Positions 52,564 to 64,000 of a DNA stretch of 64,000 bases are shown here, piece by piece. Position 1 is the first letter of the stretch. Every line of letters starts with the position of its first letter. Where the stretch lies: assembly GCF_001411555.2 (NCBI RefSeq), contig NC_049905.1, forward strand, positions 930,001 through 994,000, written 5' to 3'. The notes below the pieces were generated by a model, which worked only from the letters and a program-made list of their open reading frames with translations, did no database searches and had not been told where the DNA came from. This stretch comes from Juglans regia. Taxonomy: Eukaryota > Streptophyta > Magnoliopsida > Fagales > Juglandaceae. The position numbers and the translations under genes are program-made.

Positions 52564-52938
52564 AGTAAGGTGATCCTAAAAAAAACCAACCGCTCCATTA
52601 TGGACCTCCTCCGATGACTCCAACACCTGCCCATTTTCAAGCGTCATTCGGTCTACCAGCTTGTTCTTCTTTTTAACTCTCATAATTGCATGGAAGAAAG
52701 TCGTATTAGAATCACCTTCCGTTAACCATTTAACACGCGACTTTTGGCACCCTTACATTTCCTCACGGTGAAGCCACTGCAAATGGCATTGTTTGCACTT
52801 TAATAATTCAAATTCATGTTCTTGAGTGTAATCTGAACTAACCGATTGCTCCAACAAAAATATACGATCTTCAATACTTTTTAATTCCACTTCAACTTTG
52901 CCTAAAGTATCTATATTCCATTTTTTCAAGGCCTCGTT

Positions 52939-53747
52939 CTATAACTTTAATTTCTTACCAACCCGCACCATTGGACACCCCTCCACCATCTCACTCCACA
53001 CTTCCTTCACCAATGGAAGAAAGCACTCATGAGTACCCCACATACGCTGAAATCTGAAAGGTATTGCCCCCCACCTCCTCTCATGAAACAAAGATACAAG
53101 CATCGGACAATGATCCGAAGAAGTTCTCGGAAGATACACAACACGCACATCGCCAAACAAATTCAAAAATTCCGTGTTCACCAAGACTCTATCCAACCTT
53201 GCCCAAATCCATAGACCCCCTAACCTTCTATTACACCAAGACAATCGCTGCCCCTCACAAGGAAGATCAATCAAACCACACTCTTGAATACAAAAGTTGA
53301 AATAAGCTTTTGCACGAGACGCCCACATAAGGCCACCCACTTTTTCATCATCACTACGAATTATATTAAAATCTCCCCTATGAACCACGGCCATCTACAC
53401 GCATCTTGACCACTTAAAAAATCCCAAAGCTCCATACGCTTCCTCTTAAAACAGCTCGCATAAACAAAAGTCACCGGAACTCACATACTCCCATAAACAA
53501 ACCAACCATACAACACCTGATCTGACATTAATACCAACTCAAAATCAAAGCCCTCCTCCCAGAATAACCATATTTTTCCTCCAACCTCAGCATTATTAAA
53601 AAAGTAAGGCAGTTTCATCCACCTTGCCCACCTACTACATTTATTAGCACCAAGAAAAGGCTCTAAAAGAGCCACCACAGACGGACAGCTTTTATTCAAA
53701 ATGCGCTGAAGTCTACTCTTCGATGAAATAATCCCTCTAATATCCAC
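52939..53747 (-). pseudogene. LINE ORF2: apurinic-like endonuclease domain
   Basis: Residues such as VALLEPFLGANKCSRWAR, GDFNIIRSDDEKVGG, FNFCIQECGLIDLPCEG, LDRVLVNTEF and SSDHCPMLV are the hallmark blocks (E, GDFN, LDR, SDH) of the LINE endonuclease. A stop and frameshift separate the halves. Confidence 0.88.
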
Positions 53748-53766
53748 GTAAGTATATTCATCATAA

Positions 53767-55355
53767 TTAAAGAATTTTTTTGGAGCGAGTCCTCTTCAGA
53801 ACAACAATAGATTTTTCTTTCCTTACCCCCCGTAACCTCTTCAGAGGTACATTTATATCCGGGTCCAAATAAAAACATTTGATTGCCAGCTCATTCAACT
53901 CCTCATCTGGTTCCACATCAGAGATGGCTTGGTACTGAGAAAAAACTGCGTTCTCACCAACCCCATCCTCACCAAGTACCCCTTGATCTACCAAACAAGC
54001 AAGCTCAAATTCTAGAGCTTCATCCACCACCTTTAGGGAACTCCTGGGAGATAATTGGCCAACAGGCAATTCAGCATGGTCATCATCTGATGCTTCTTCT
54101 GTTAACTCAAACCATTTTCCCAACTGCTCCGAAGAAGATTTCGTCTGATCAATAGCCACACTAGCTGCACCACCACACTCTTGAATGTCACCAACCTGTC
54201 TGGTCAAGCAATCTTCCAATGGACCCTCCGGCTCTACCACCAGATCAAATTGACTCTTTTTTAGAACCTCTCCATTCAAAGACACATCCCTCAAAGTCCC
54301 TTCTGCCTCACCTTTACATTTTCAGATTCTATCCAGAATTTCTGCCCTATGAGAATATGATTTAATCACCGTATCTTCAACCTGCTCTTGCGTCAAAGCC
54401 TCCTTATCATGAACCCCCACTGCCTTCCAAACTTGTTTGGACCTCTCTCTTCTCCCCTCTTCTTGATTCCCATATGGCACCCCTTTCCTCTCATGCCGAT
54501 CCCGATGAACACATTTATTCTCCTGGTAGCCTTGTTTTTGACAATGCGAGCAAAATGTTGGAAGCGTTTCAAAAAACACCTCCTAATAATGACTGTTCTC
54601 TAGACCCAGTGTACCTAACTAGAAACAAGTGCCTCAAAAGTTGAGATATCCATTTCAACACAAATGCGCTCTGCCTCCGAACGAGTCACACATGTAGTCG
54701 CATTATCCCTCTTTAAGAACCGACCAAAGCCCCCTCCGATACTCCGCAAAATAGATGCATGAAAATTGTTAGGAGGCAGACCTGGTAGAGTAATCCAGAC
54801 AAGAACCCATGGGGAGTCTTCTTCTTCGTTGAAATCCGGTGTCCAATGAAACACCCTATAAAGCACATCCTCAATATCTGCAATCCCCCAAGCCATAACA
54901 CTGATGAAATCCTCTTCATTCGACATTTGAACTAAGACGTTCCGAAGGCTTTTCAATTGACCTACCACAGGCATTGATCTCAAACCCCACTGATTTTTTA
55001 TGAACCCTCGCACATGATTGAGTGAAGGTCTTCAACGCAGAAATTTCAACACTACATAAAAACGAAAAGGCTCTGCCGATTGCTTAATCTCCGCTCTAGA
55101 GAACATAAAAAACATCTCCCCATCACTGAAACGTGGTTCCTACAATGGAATATCCACCTCGAGAAGGATTTGTGGCCTTGCAACAACAATATCAGCAAAT
55201 CCATGACCAAACGACGTCCCTAGTGCAACCCCAGAATGCACAACCTGCTTCAACGTGCGATTCTGATCAGAACCCTCAACAAAAACACATTGCCCTGCCG
55301 TCAGACACGTAGGGCCAACGGCCAACACCATGCAGAACCCTAATCGCCTCTCCAA
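53767..55355 (-). pseudogene. LINE ORF1: gag-like protein with DUF4283 and CCHC zinc knuckle
   Basis: Three successive open stretches encode a DUF4283-like RNA-binding region (VWITLPGLPPNNFHASILRS, VGQLKSLRNVLVQ), a zinc knuckle (CSHCQKQGYQENKC) and an acidic C-terminal tail ending in KRLRGVRKEKS. In-frame stops lie near 55139 and 54614, and a frame break near 54310. Confidence 0.75.
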
Positions 55356-55390
55356 TCTCGAGAGAAAAATTAGAGCCTTGGCACAGCAAC

Positions 55391-56290
55391 AAACTATGCT
55401 CTACAGGTTAAGATTACAACATTCATAAAATGAGGGGTTTATCATTGTATTAACTACATTACCAATATTGAAACCAAGAAAAGCCAATATTGGACAGAAT
55501 TCCTTGTCGATTCTCAATAAAGTTCTCATTTGGAAGGGGCTGATGTATTTCACTCAGTATGATAATTTGATTTGCTTACAAGGGAACACGACGAGTGCAT
55601 GACAACATGCGTTTGAGAGTCGGATTTGGTTAGACAATGTGTGGCTGGTATACAAGATCGGATTTTTAGTCAGTTATAGAATGTATCACGCGTGTATGAT
55701 GCTCATGATAAATGAAATGGGTTCTTCTTTTTCTTGTTCTCGACTTACTACAGAATAAAAGATATGGCAATAGGGAAGAGTTTAAACATCTGGGTACTTT
55801 GCTACACAAAAACTGAACCCAGAAACACAGGAAATCTACGCCTAAGAGCAATTGGAAAATAGAGGTGAATTAATCACTGTTCGATCCTAAAATGTCAACT
55901 CCTTGATACCAAAAGTAGAAAATTTTCCATACATTAGCGAATATTGTTCTGCCCACCACCATCTATCTTGCAAAACATTGCACCAAATATAGAATAATGA
56001 ACTAATAGTGTAAAGGATAAAATATAACAGGTCATGGTATTTTTTAAGTCCGTCCAATGGGGACTCATCAAGAGGGAAGAATGAGAAAAGAGAGAAAAAT
56101 GACAAAAGGTTGAGAGAGTGCAAAGTGTCAAGAGGAAGAGGGGAAAGTGACATAAAAGTAAAGGGAAAGTGACACAAAGGAGGGGTGAAGGGATGTAAAA
56201 CAGTGGCAGAAGTAAAAGGGGAAAAATCAGACAACTTCAGGAACATTTAGCCAGACTTCTTGGAGAGTTTATCTTCTTTAACCTCACCTC
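55391..56290. other. Intergenic region
   Basis: No gene recognised. The minus-strand ORFs at 55887-56246 are T/C-rich and low in information. Confidence 0.5.
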
Positions 56291-56299
56291 AGAGACTTC

Positions 56300-56580
56300 A
56301 GTAAAATGATGAAAATCAGAAGATAGAACTCAAATCTCTATTATACAATGAGAACGAGAGATTATAAGAGATTGTAAACAAATATATTATAGTGGATTCT
56401 CTCGTGTCCGAATCCCATGGACATAAGATCAGTACTGAACCATATAAATTTTTGTGTCTCCTTCTATTTATTTTCTTTGCATTCATTCACTGTTTACCGC
56501 TATGAATGGAAACATAGATATTGTAAAGCCGCACCGGACTATTGCCGGAGGCTCCACACAATACCAATCGAGGTTTAGAA
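56300..56580 (+). mobile_element. LTR-like relic (copia type), related to 6990-7460
   Basis: Contains ACAATGAGAACGAGAGATTA, CATATAAATTTTTGTGTCTC and GCACCGGACTATTGCCGGAG, an arrangement seen at the 3' half of many plant copia LTRs. Unlike the copy at 7000, it carries no MITE. Confidence 0.5.
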
Positions 56581-57099
56581 CAACTTCAACGGGGCTGGGA
56601 ATGGATTTATCTCCCATTCCGGCTGTTTTTAGGAGTTAACAAATAGTTTAAAAAAAAAACCATAAAGTTGGGTTTTATTGATGGTACCGTATTGCCGTGG
56701 TTGAGCGGCGGCGGAGGCAGCAATTGGCGGAAGGTAGGTGAGGACACAGGTAGAGTGGGAGTGGATGGAGGGGTTAGATCAACCACCCGGTTCGATTCGT
56801 TTCCTCGATCCGCAGCCTCTGGAACTGTATGCTATGTTTGGTTGCTGGCATGCTGCCGTTATAGTGAATTCTGTGTCGTTATTATATATAGATGTCTTTT
56901 TTATTTATAAATAAAAAATATACCACTTTTCTGGTCAATCGAGCAAAAAAGTCGCCTTTTTCCTTTTCCCGCTTCTTCGGTCGTTTCTCCACTGAGCAAA
57001 CTTGGGGTTTAGGGTTTTTATACAGTCTGTCCCGCCCAAGGGCAAGGGTCTCTCTCTCTCTCTTTGTTTCTTAGTTTAAGGGTTTTATTCGTCGGAAAG
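56581..57099 (+). promoter_or_regulatory. Promoter and 5'UTR of FY
   Basis: The stretch ends in a CT-rich leader with a (CT)n tract at 57047-57063 just before the start codon. A TTTATAAATAAAAAATATA stretch at about 56903 could serve as TATA region. ORFs here have no homology. Confidence 0.45.
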
Positions 57100-60000
57100 A
57101 TGATGTACGGTGGTGATCCTCAACAGCAGTATCATCAGCAGCAAGGCGGGGACTTTAACCGGGGCCCACCCCCGCCGCCTATGATGAGGCAGCCCTCTGC
57201 GTCTTCCAGTACTCTTGCCCCAGATTATCACCACCCCTCCGCCCAAGCACCTCCTCCTTACGATGGTTAGGGTTTCAGTCACCGTATTTTTCCATTTTGA
57301 AATTCATTGTTTTTGTTGTTGTTGTGGTTGATTACTCTGAACTCTGGTATAAACACGTCATTTTAAGGTGAAATGTGAACGCAATTGGAGAGAACTTTAA
57401 TGGTAGGGATATTGCAACTGACCTCATGGTTTCAAGGATTAAATACTCAAATTTAGAGTTTGGGACGTTGAAATTGACCTCGTCGTCCTTAATTCTTAGA
57501 GACTCAAACTTTTGGAATATAAGCTATGAGGCCTCAAAGAAACTTATTTAAAGCAAATCCGGTTTTTCTTTGGGATGAGCATCATATCCCGTAAACTAAA
57601 TGAGTCTCAAGGTGTGTGCGAGAGAAATACATAACAATAACTTCCTTTACCCTATCTTTTGTACGCTAACGCAGTATCACGTTGTCAAACTGAAGTTCTT
57701 TGTTTAAAAAAATTCATACCAATTTAATTTTGTTACAAAATATGTATTAGTCAAGTGGTTCTCTTTGTAATGAGTAGTAAATGCTTGTTGCAGCTCACGG
57801 TGATAGTTTTGCTGCAAAGAGGATGAGAAAGCTTACCCAAAGGAGGGCAGTTGATTATACTAGCACTGTTGTGCGTTATATGCAGGTAAAGTTTCAAGTT
57901 TGTCGGGGATAGCAGTGTCATGTGTGCATATGTTTGAAATTCTCACACTTCGGTTAAATATTCCTCTAATTTTCCTGATCATCAACGGACTGTCTTGCAT
58001 GGTATGGTGACTATGGTCTATCAGTTAACAAAAAACTTTATTGAAGAACTCAAAAGGCATAGCCCAAGCACACAAGACAGAAATGAAATTTTACCGAATC
58101 TGTTTTATGGTTTTTTCTGAGATCCTACGACGCGTGGTTCCATTCTATTCTATCCACATGCTTTTAAACGGACCTGTATGATATCACGCCCTGTTACATT
58201 TAAGTAACTTTGTATATCCTAGTGTTTCATTCTTCTCAGACTCTTTAGGATTTCAGTCAAGGGACGTAGTCATCATGTGTCTTGTTGTTTTATGATTTCC
58301 TATTGGGATTTGAGTAACACTAATTTTCCTAAACACTACTGTGCAGATTCGTATGTGGCAGCGAGATTCAAGGGATAGGACAACATTGCAACCTACCCCA
58401 GCAGCTGCGATTGATGTCAGTCAGCTGCTGTAGTCTATCGATATTATCTTTTTCTTATAATGTGGAAAAACATGGTTTACTAGAAGTATGATGGTGCATT
58501 ATCTTGAACTTGCATATTTTCCTTATATAGTTAAATTCTTTACGTTATGTTAATCCTTGGTGCAGATGTTGCCAACAATTGCCTATTCAGATAATCCATC
58601 TACAAGCTTTACTGCAAAATTTGTGCATACCTCGTTGAATAAAAACCGTTGTTCAATTAACCGGGTTTTGGTAAGCTAGACTAAAACCAGTTTCCCCCAA
58701 ATTATATTTTACTCGAGAACTTTTGTCTTAGCTAAGTGTTTCTTCTTAGTGTGTGTGTGTGTGTGTGTGTTTTCCTTTATAATCCTAACTTTCCCTCCAA
58801 ATCAAAAGTCAGTGGTGGATCTCAAGTCGTGCTTCCTCATCATTGGCTAGTGGTCCAAAAAGCAGAATTTTTTTTTTTAATTTCTACTTTTCAGGAACTT
58901 TGGAGCCTTTTCCTTATGCTATTAGGTGGATTTCTTATACACTCCCAGTGAACTGTGGTTACACCCTGTTTTTTTTTAATAATATTTATTCTCGTGTACC
59001 TAAGAAAATCCTACCTTGGTTCATTAAGGGAATTGATATTTGGTAATATGTACTTTTTTGGCCAGGTTTGTTTGGTAAAGGAGCTCCATTTGGCCTTATG
59101 TGGACTATTTTAAGGGAAAGGAACAATACTTTTGAAAGTGCTGAGAGATCTGTAATTGAAACCAAAATTAGCTTTCTTTTATCCTTAGGATGAATGTTCT
59201 GTTGCTGTTGTTGCAGTTTCTGTATCCTTCTTTTGTTGCTTTTTTGAGACTACTTCAATTATAGATTGTAATTCTTTGGGACAATCTCTTGTTTACCTTG
59301 TGTGTACAGAAGTTTCTTCAGAAGTTTTTCTGGACCTTTTTTCTTTCAATCTTTATTACTCTTTTTTTTCCTCTTCTAGATGGTTTTTTGTCTTTTATAT
59401 ACTTGAATAAATAAATGGAGCATTTTCTTTCCTTTGTTAAGTTTTGTTATCTCTTGGGGATTCTGCTCATGAGTTATTATAATCCTAATCTATATTTTTT
59501 ACCTCTTCCAAAGTGGACTCCTACAGGGAGGCGATTAATCACAGGCTCTCAAAGTGGGGAATTCACTCTTTGGAATGGACAGTCATTTAATTTCGAAATG
59601 ATTCTTCAGGTAAACAAGAATATAATTTCAATCAGTTGGTACAAAATTCTTTGTACTTTTAAATTATTTATAGCTGACGCACGTGGTACCACATTAAACA
59701 ATATATTTATACAATGAATTGAAGTGTGTTCATATTGAGCTGGGATTCACTTATAATAATGATAAACTTATAAAAAAAAAAAAGAATATAATTTCATCTA
59801 GTTGCATGTTCACTCTTTTTCTCAATTTTGTGATATTTCAACTGTCTAGGCCCATGATCAAGCAATCAGATCTATGATATGGAGTCACAATGACAACTGG
59901 ATGGTCTCTGGTGATGATGGTGGCTCGATAAAGTAAATATTTTTCTTGATAGAATTTGTAGTGATGTTCAACTTATGTTTATATGTATGTATGTATGTAT

Positions 60001-63000
60001 GTATGTATGCACTTATAAAAAAAAATGTATGTATGTATGTGTATGTATATGGGATTTGTTGTCTGGAAACAAAACTTCATGCTAATTTACTAATATATTG
60101 GTTATTTCGGGGGAACTCATAGGTACTGGCAGAACAACATGAATAATGTCAAGGCCAATAAGTCTGCTCATAAAGAATCGGTCAGGGACTTAAGGTATTT
60201 AATATAGTTTCGAGGTGAGTATTTTCCAAGAAACATATACTTATTGACCATTTATTTCTATTTGCACAGCTTCTGTAGGACAGACCTGAAGTTCTGCTCC
60301 TGCTCAGATGATACAACTGTTAAAATTTGGGACTTTGCGCGATGCCAAGAAGAGCGTTCATTGTCTGGTAATGTGCTTCGAATGCTCAGCAGAATTAGAA
60401 GAGGCTGGTTGCCCTTAGTTTTGGTGGTTTTTTGCTCCAATAACATATTACTGATTTCTGATGTGCAATTGAATCAGATTTTATCTCCCACCGAAGATGT
60501 GCAATGGCATGCAGCATGCTTTTTTTGCTCTGTTTAAACTAATGCATAAGGCTTTTTGATGTTTCCTTTTTTAACTTTCTTAATATATAGTTCTTTGTAA
60601 AATAACATTCGATATGTTGAAATAAATAAAGCTTGATAATGAAGATTGAAACTTGATGTACATGTCTTAGAACTTTCTTTTTTTTGGCTGGAAAGAAATG
60701 GGAGATGTTTTGAAGACAAGGAGTGCTCTTTTGAAGATCTTAGAAACTTTTTCTTTTCTACTTTGAGTTTGTGGCCTAAGATCTTTGTAAGGAATGATGA
60801 GAATGTACTGAATCTGTTTCTGTTTTAGTTTTCCTGTTTTCTAGAGTGTAGTAGGTATTTCCTTTGTATACTTCATGTGTACTTGATATTCGTGATAATA
60901 AAATTCTTATTAATTAAAAAAAAAAAAAAAAACTTGGGGGGGGGGGGAGCTGGTAATTGATTTCAGACCATACAATGGAATTTCAGGTTGGTTGCTTGGT
61001 TTCCACCTTTCTTAGCACTTGGGAAATGATTACTTTAGTCAAGACAACTCAATAAAATCATTAGTGTGAATGATTTGTAGTTAAAGAAAAAGCTTCTTGT
61101 AGTTAAAGAATGTGTAGATTGCAATTTTGTTTTTGTTTTTTGTTTTCCTCTGTATTTATTTTTCCACTTTGAATTATTCTAATTGAACATTTTTCTTTTC
61201 ACATCCTTGAAAGTTATGATTCCAGAATGTTTATTAGTATCTTGGGGTTCACACTTATAATTACCACTTTTCTGGGAATGCTGGTTTGCTTATCTTCTAG
61301 CAAATTTGTCCTCTAATTCTTTAGGTTAGCAATGTGATTTTACCCGTTCTTGCATGTAAAATTGTTTCTTGATCAAGATTTTTACAATCTGAAGGGAATC
61401 CATAACTTGGCTTTGTTTGTGTATGTATGTGTTGTATATGAGTAATATGTGCATGATGTAACCTTAGAATTTTCTCTCTGGGGGGTTTGAACTCAGGCAG
61501 GCCATGGTTGGGATGTGAAGAGTGTTGACTGGCACCCTACAAAATCTCTTCTAGTTTCAGGTGTTTACGACCGTTCTTTTGTGAACTTTATTTGAATTTT
61601 TAACTTGTAATTGCAATACTTATTGTTGTTTGATTGGTTGTTTTCTAGGTGGGAAAGACAACCTTGTGAAACTTTGGGATGCCAAAACAGGAAGAGAGCT
61701 TTGTTCGTTGTTAGTTCAATTCCTTCATAGTTAAACCTGCAGTCTAGCTTGTTAGTTGAATTCTTTCAAGGACTCATTGTCTTATTTGCAGCCATGGCCA
61801 CAAAAACGTGGTGCTCTCCGTGAAATGGAACCAAAATGGTAACTGGGTGCTAACTGCTTCAAAGGATCAAATCATCAAGGTGTGTAACACGTTTCTCCTT
61901 TAAAAATTGGCAAGTCACTTATAAAAAAAAATTGGCAAGTAAGTTGATAGGGACTCTATATATTAACTATTAATTATAAAAAAAAATCGGTAATAGCTAT
62001 CTTCCTTTTTCTGTCACTTTTCCTCTGTGTGTGTGTTTGATCTTCATTTTGTTTGATCTTGCATTTGCAGCTTTATGACATTAGGGCTATGAAAGAGCTT
62101 GAGTCTTTTCGTGGACATCGGAAAGATGTGACTGGTCAGTGACAGCCTTCTCCCAATGCAAATCATTCTGATTTAATTTGTGTTTTTATTTGAGTAGTGG
62201 ACTATTGTTGGGTTAGTGATTTTTTTTTCTATTAGCAGTAGTGTTAGACCAATGTCTCTTGTTTTATAAGATAAAGCTATTTAGTGAGATTTGTAAGAGA
62301 ATGAAACTTATACTGCATTATTGTTTTCAATTGTTAGCGCTGGCTTGGCACCCATTCCATGAAGAATACTTTGTCAGTGGGAGTTTTGATGGGTCCATTT
62401 TCCATTGGCTTGTGGGGTAAAGTCTTTTAATTCAGACCCATTTTATTTTTTATTTCATAAATTTATTGTTCCTCTTACATTCTTCCATAGCATTCAGTGC
62501 ATGGAACATATTTTATGGAGAAAGAGATGGCTAGGGAAAGCTATTGCTATTCAGTAACTTGTTTAAATTTGTATGGTAATGTTATATATTGGAGGTAGAA
62601 TTTGAGAGATGTTTGCAGCGATGCTACTCTGTAAAAATTATCACTTTGAGTGGTATTTATATATAACTGGTAATCGGTAATGCATTTGAAAAAACTTATT
62701 TACTCAGAATTCTGTTCATATTTTTATGCGACAAAGCAAGAGAAGAATAGGATATAACTGTTGAATTTGCATTTGTTTAAAGTATGTTTGTTCTTTTCAG
62801 TTTTAGGATGTCACCTTTAGGAGAAACCTCGGTACACACCCCTCTGTACTTGATTTATTCTTCTTTTTCTATGTTAATGAAAAGCGGTTTTTGGTCTTAA
62901 AGTAAGATTGCTGAAATGCAGATCTGTTCTAGGATTCAAATGAGTATATCTATCCTACGAGAGACAATTGGGGGCATATCTGACATTTTTGCACAGAGAG

Positions 63001-63473
63001 ACAGAAGAGAGAGAGAGAGAGAGAGAGAGAACAGAAAACATGGATGCACAAAATTATACGAGTAGAAATACATATACAATTGCTTTGATTTGCTATTATG
63101 TAATAGTTATGACAACCAGAAAATATAAAGAAATTTAAAAACATAATAGTTACATAACGCCAATATCTTGATGTGAAAATTTAAAAATTTTGAGAATATC
63201 TGCTCCAATTAATGTTAAGTTCGTAATCACATTTGATACGCGAATATTGAAGTAGTAACTATCCACATGGACCGAATGTAGGCCTTGGCTTTCCTTTATT
63301 ATGACACCTTTTTGCATGACAAGAAATAGATAAGTGATGGCACCTAATAATATTCTATGTTTCTGACTATTTCTGATGCACAGGCATGAAACGCCTCAGG
63401 TAGAAATTCCTAATGCGCATGATAATGCTGTGTGGGACCTTGCATGGCATCCTATTGGATATCTTCTTTGCAG
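57100..63473 (+). CDS. FY: FY, WD-repeat subunit of the mRNA 3'-end processing complex (C-terminal part beyond the window)
   Basis: Fourteen exons join in phase to 407 codons: 57100-57265, 57794-57885, 58347-58415, 58566-58670, 59514-59609, 59850-59932, 60123-60194, 60270-60367, 61501-61560, 61649-61709, 61792-61879, 62071-62134, 62338-62416 and 63384-63473. The protein starts [15 protein letters not shown] (Gln/Pro-rich), then [20 protein letters not shown]. Seven WD repeats follow, for example [73 protein letters not shown] and [18 protein letters not shown] is the plant WDR33/Pfs2 homologue in CPSF. It recognises the poly(A) signal and partners FCA to control FLC and flowering. The Pro-rich, PPLP-containing C-terminus that binds FCA is not in the window. 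No frameshift is seen. Confidence 0.96.
58020..58085. repeat. Fragment of a LINE-like 3' end in FY intron 2
   Basis: AAAAACTTTATTGAAGAACT followed by GGCATAGCCCAAGCACACA is the reverse of the sequence type found just before LINE poly(A) tails in plants; no more of the element is recognisable. Confidence 0.35.
58752..58772. repeat. (GT)n microsatellite in FY intron 4
   Basis: Uninterrupted TG dinucleotides. Confidence 0.9.
59060..59415 (+). mobile_element. 5'-truncated LINE fragment in FY intron 4
   Basis: Translation gives [20 protein letters not shown] then [15 protein letters not shown], the very C-terminal segment of plant LINE ORF2 (IW-RERN-R-FE pattern). It is followed by 3'UTR-like T-rich sequence ending ACTTGAATAAATAAA. 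Same strand as FY; typical of 5'-truncated insertions. Confidence 0.65.
59976..60050. repeat. (GTAT)n microsatellite, two blocks
   Basis: ATGT/GTAT tetranucleotide repeats at about 59980-60010 and 60026-60045, in FY intron 6. Confidence 0.85.
60665..60931 (+). mobile_element. 5'-truncated LINE 3' end with poly(A) in FY intron 8
   Basis: Encodes [20 protein letters not shown] then [10 protein letters not shown], the C-terminal end of LINE ORF2, followed by a 3'UTR and 18-19 A residues ending at 60931. A G(12) run follows at about 60936-60948. It is inserted in the sense orientation of FY; AACTTG occurs on both sides as a possible short target duplication. Confidence 0.8.
63001..63030. repeat. 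(GA)n microsatellite
   Basis: GAGAGA run in FY intron 13. Confidence 0.9.
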
Positions 63474-64000
63474 GTGAATGCAGACCTTGTATACCTAATC
63501 CTCATTTATATATTTTAACCAATGAATAATCTATTCAGTGTTTTTGTGTACTTGGTTACTCCTTTTTCATATATATAATTTTTTACTTATAAAAAAATAA
63601 TCTATTCAGTGACCTTGTCTCCTATTTTCCCAACTTTTGACTGTCAGAACAGAGTTCTATGATGCATGTGAATATAGAGCACCGTTTAATTATTTTATTT
63701 CATTGATGGAGAAAGAAAATTAGAGAACCTGCCAAAGTTTGCAAAACCATAATTATAGTTAACTAAGGACAATGGTTCATGGTGAAAAAGAGAACAACTG
63801 GACCAGAAGAGTCCCTGCTCGAGAAAGAATATAATATGTGCACATAAATTTTCTATTGCTTTAAAACCATTCAACTAGGCTTTATGTTTAATAAATCGTG
63901 TGCTGCATCTTTAAATACAATTTTATGTACTGAAGTTGGCCTAACATTTTTGGGCATGACCACATTGCTCTATTTTTTTAACCTGCAGACCACATTGCTT
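63474..64000 (+). other. FY intron 14 (incomplete at the window edge)
   Basis: Starts GTGAAT at 63474. The next expected coding text (Ser-Asn-Asp-His-Thr-Thr region of FY) is not found before 64000. A CTGCAG at 63984-63989 followed by ACCACATTGCTT could mimic an acceptor, but its translation does not fit FY. Confidence 0.6.

Larger units (their letters stand above)
49366..55390 (-). mobile_element. Nearly full-length, degenerate L1-type LINE retrotransposon
   Basis: About 6 kb on the minus strand, ending (3') in poly(A), seen as poly(T) at 49366-49387. The order of parts is complete: 5' leader, ORF1 (gag-like, with DUF4283 and CCHC knuckle), endonuclease, reverse transcriptase, zf-RVT and RNase H. 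Many stops and frameshifts make it inactive. The 5' limit is estimated from where homology fades, and I could not identify the target-site duplication. Confidence 0.88.

Noticed and set aside
63984..64000. Possible next FY exon at the window edge
   Set aside because: CTGCAG is a plausible acceptor, but the following bases repeat nearby intron text (GACCACATTGCT at 63958) and do not encode the expected FY sequence.

Overview
The window is nuclear DNA of a dicot plant. Genes are widely split by GT-AG introns, intergenic DNA is AT-rich, and there are plant-type LTR, LINE, MITE and MULE-related remnants and plant-specific proteins (plastid acyl-ACP desaturases, SINAT, SRR1, bifunctional UMP synthase, FY). 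The dispersed repeat families look like those of woody rosids (Fagales is possible), but this is an impression and nothing in the window proves the species.

Layout. 1-1950 (-): 5' end of the eIF2B beta gene, with a truncated Ty1/copia insertion bracketed by an 86-bp duplication inside its 5'UTR intron. 3400-6379 (+): SINAT-type RING E3 ligase. 6400-12250: repeats, comprising an LTR relic split by a MITE, a 1.2-kb inverted-repeat element carrying a Ran GTPase exon, a retroposon with 17-18-bp target-site duplications, and a 469-bp MITE. 12275-14436 and 29667-31795 (+): two tandem paralogous acyl-ACP desaturase genes about 17 kb apart. Between them lies decayed material: a GRF zinc-finger remnant, a FAR1/MULE pseudogene, tandem repeats and a kinase P-loop fragment.

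32493-46534 (+) is the gene-rich part: UMP synthase, an AGD11-like ARF-GAP with a C2 domain, and a glutaredoxin-like protein. 47892-48712 (-) is a frameshifted SRR1 copy. 49366-55390 (-) is a nearly complete but degenerate L1-type LINE. 57100 to the window end (+) is the 5' two-thirds or so of FY, a WD-repeat polyadenylation factor, with LINE fragments in its introns.

The host genes are unrelated housekeeping or regulatory genes: translation initiation, ubiquitination, fatty-acid desaturation, pyrimidine synthesis, vesicle traffic, redox and mRNA 3' processing. They do not form a pathway. The most notable biological signal is the desaturase pair. The downstream copy is open and intron-conserved, but carries Lys at the position of a diiron ligand (castor Glu105). 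Both copies have unusual residues at known chain-length/specificity positions. Residue numbers in castor numbering come from aligning by eye to the remembered family sequence.
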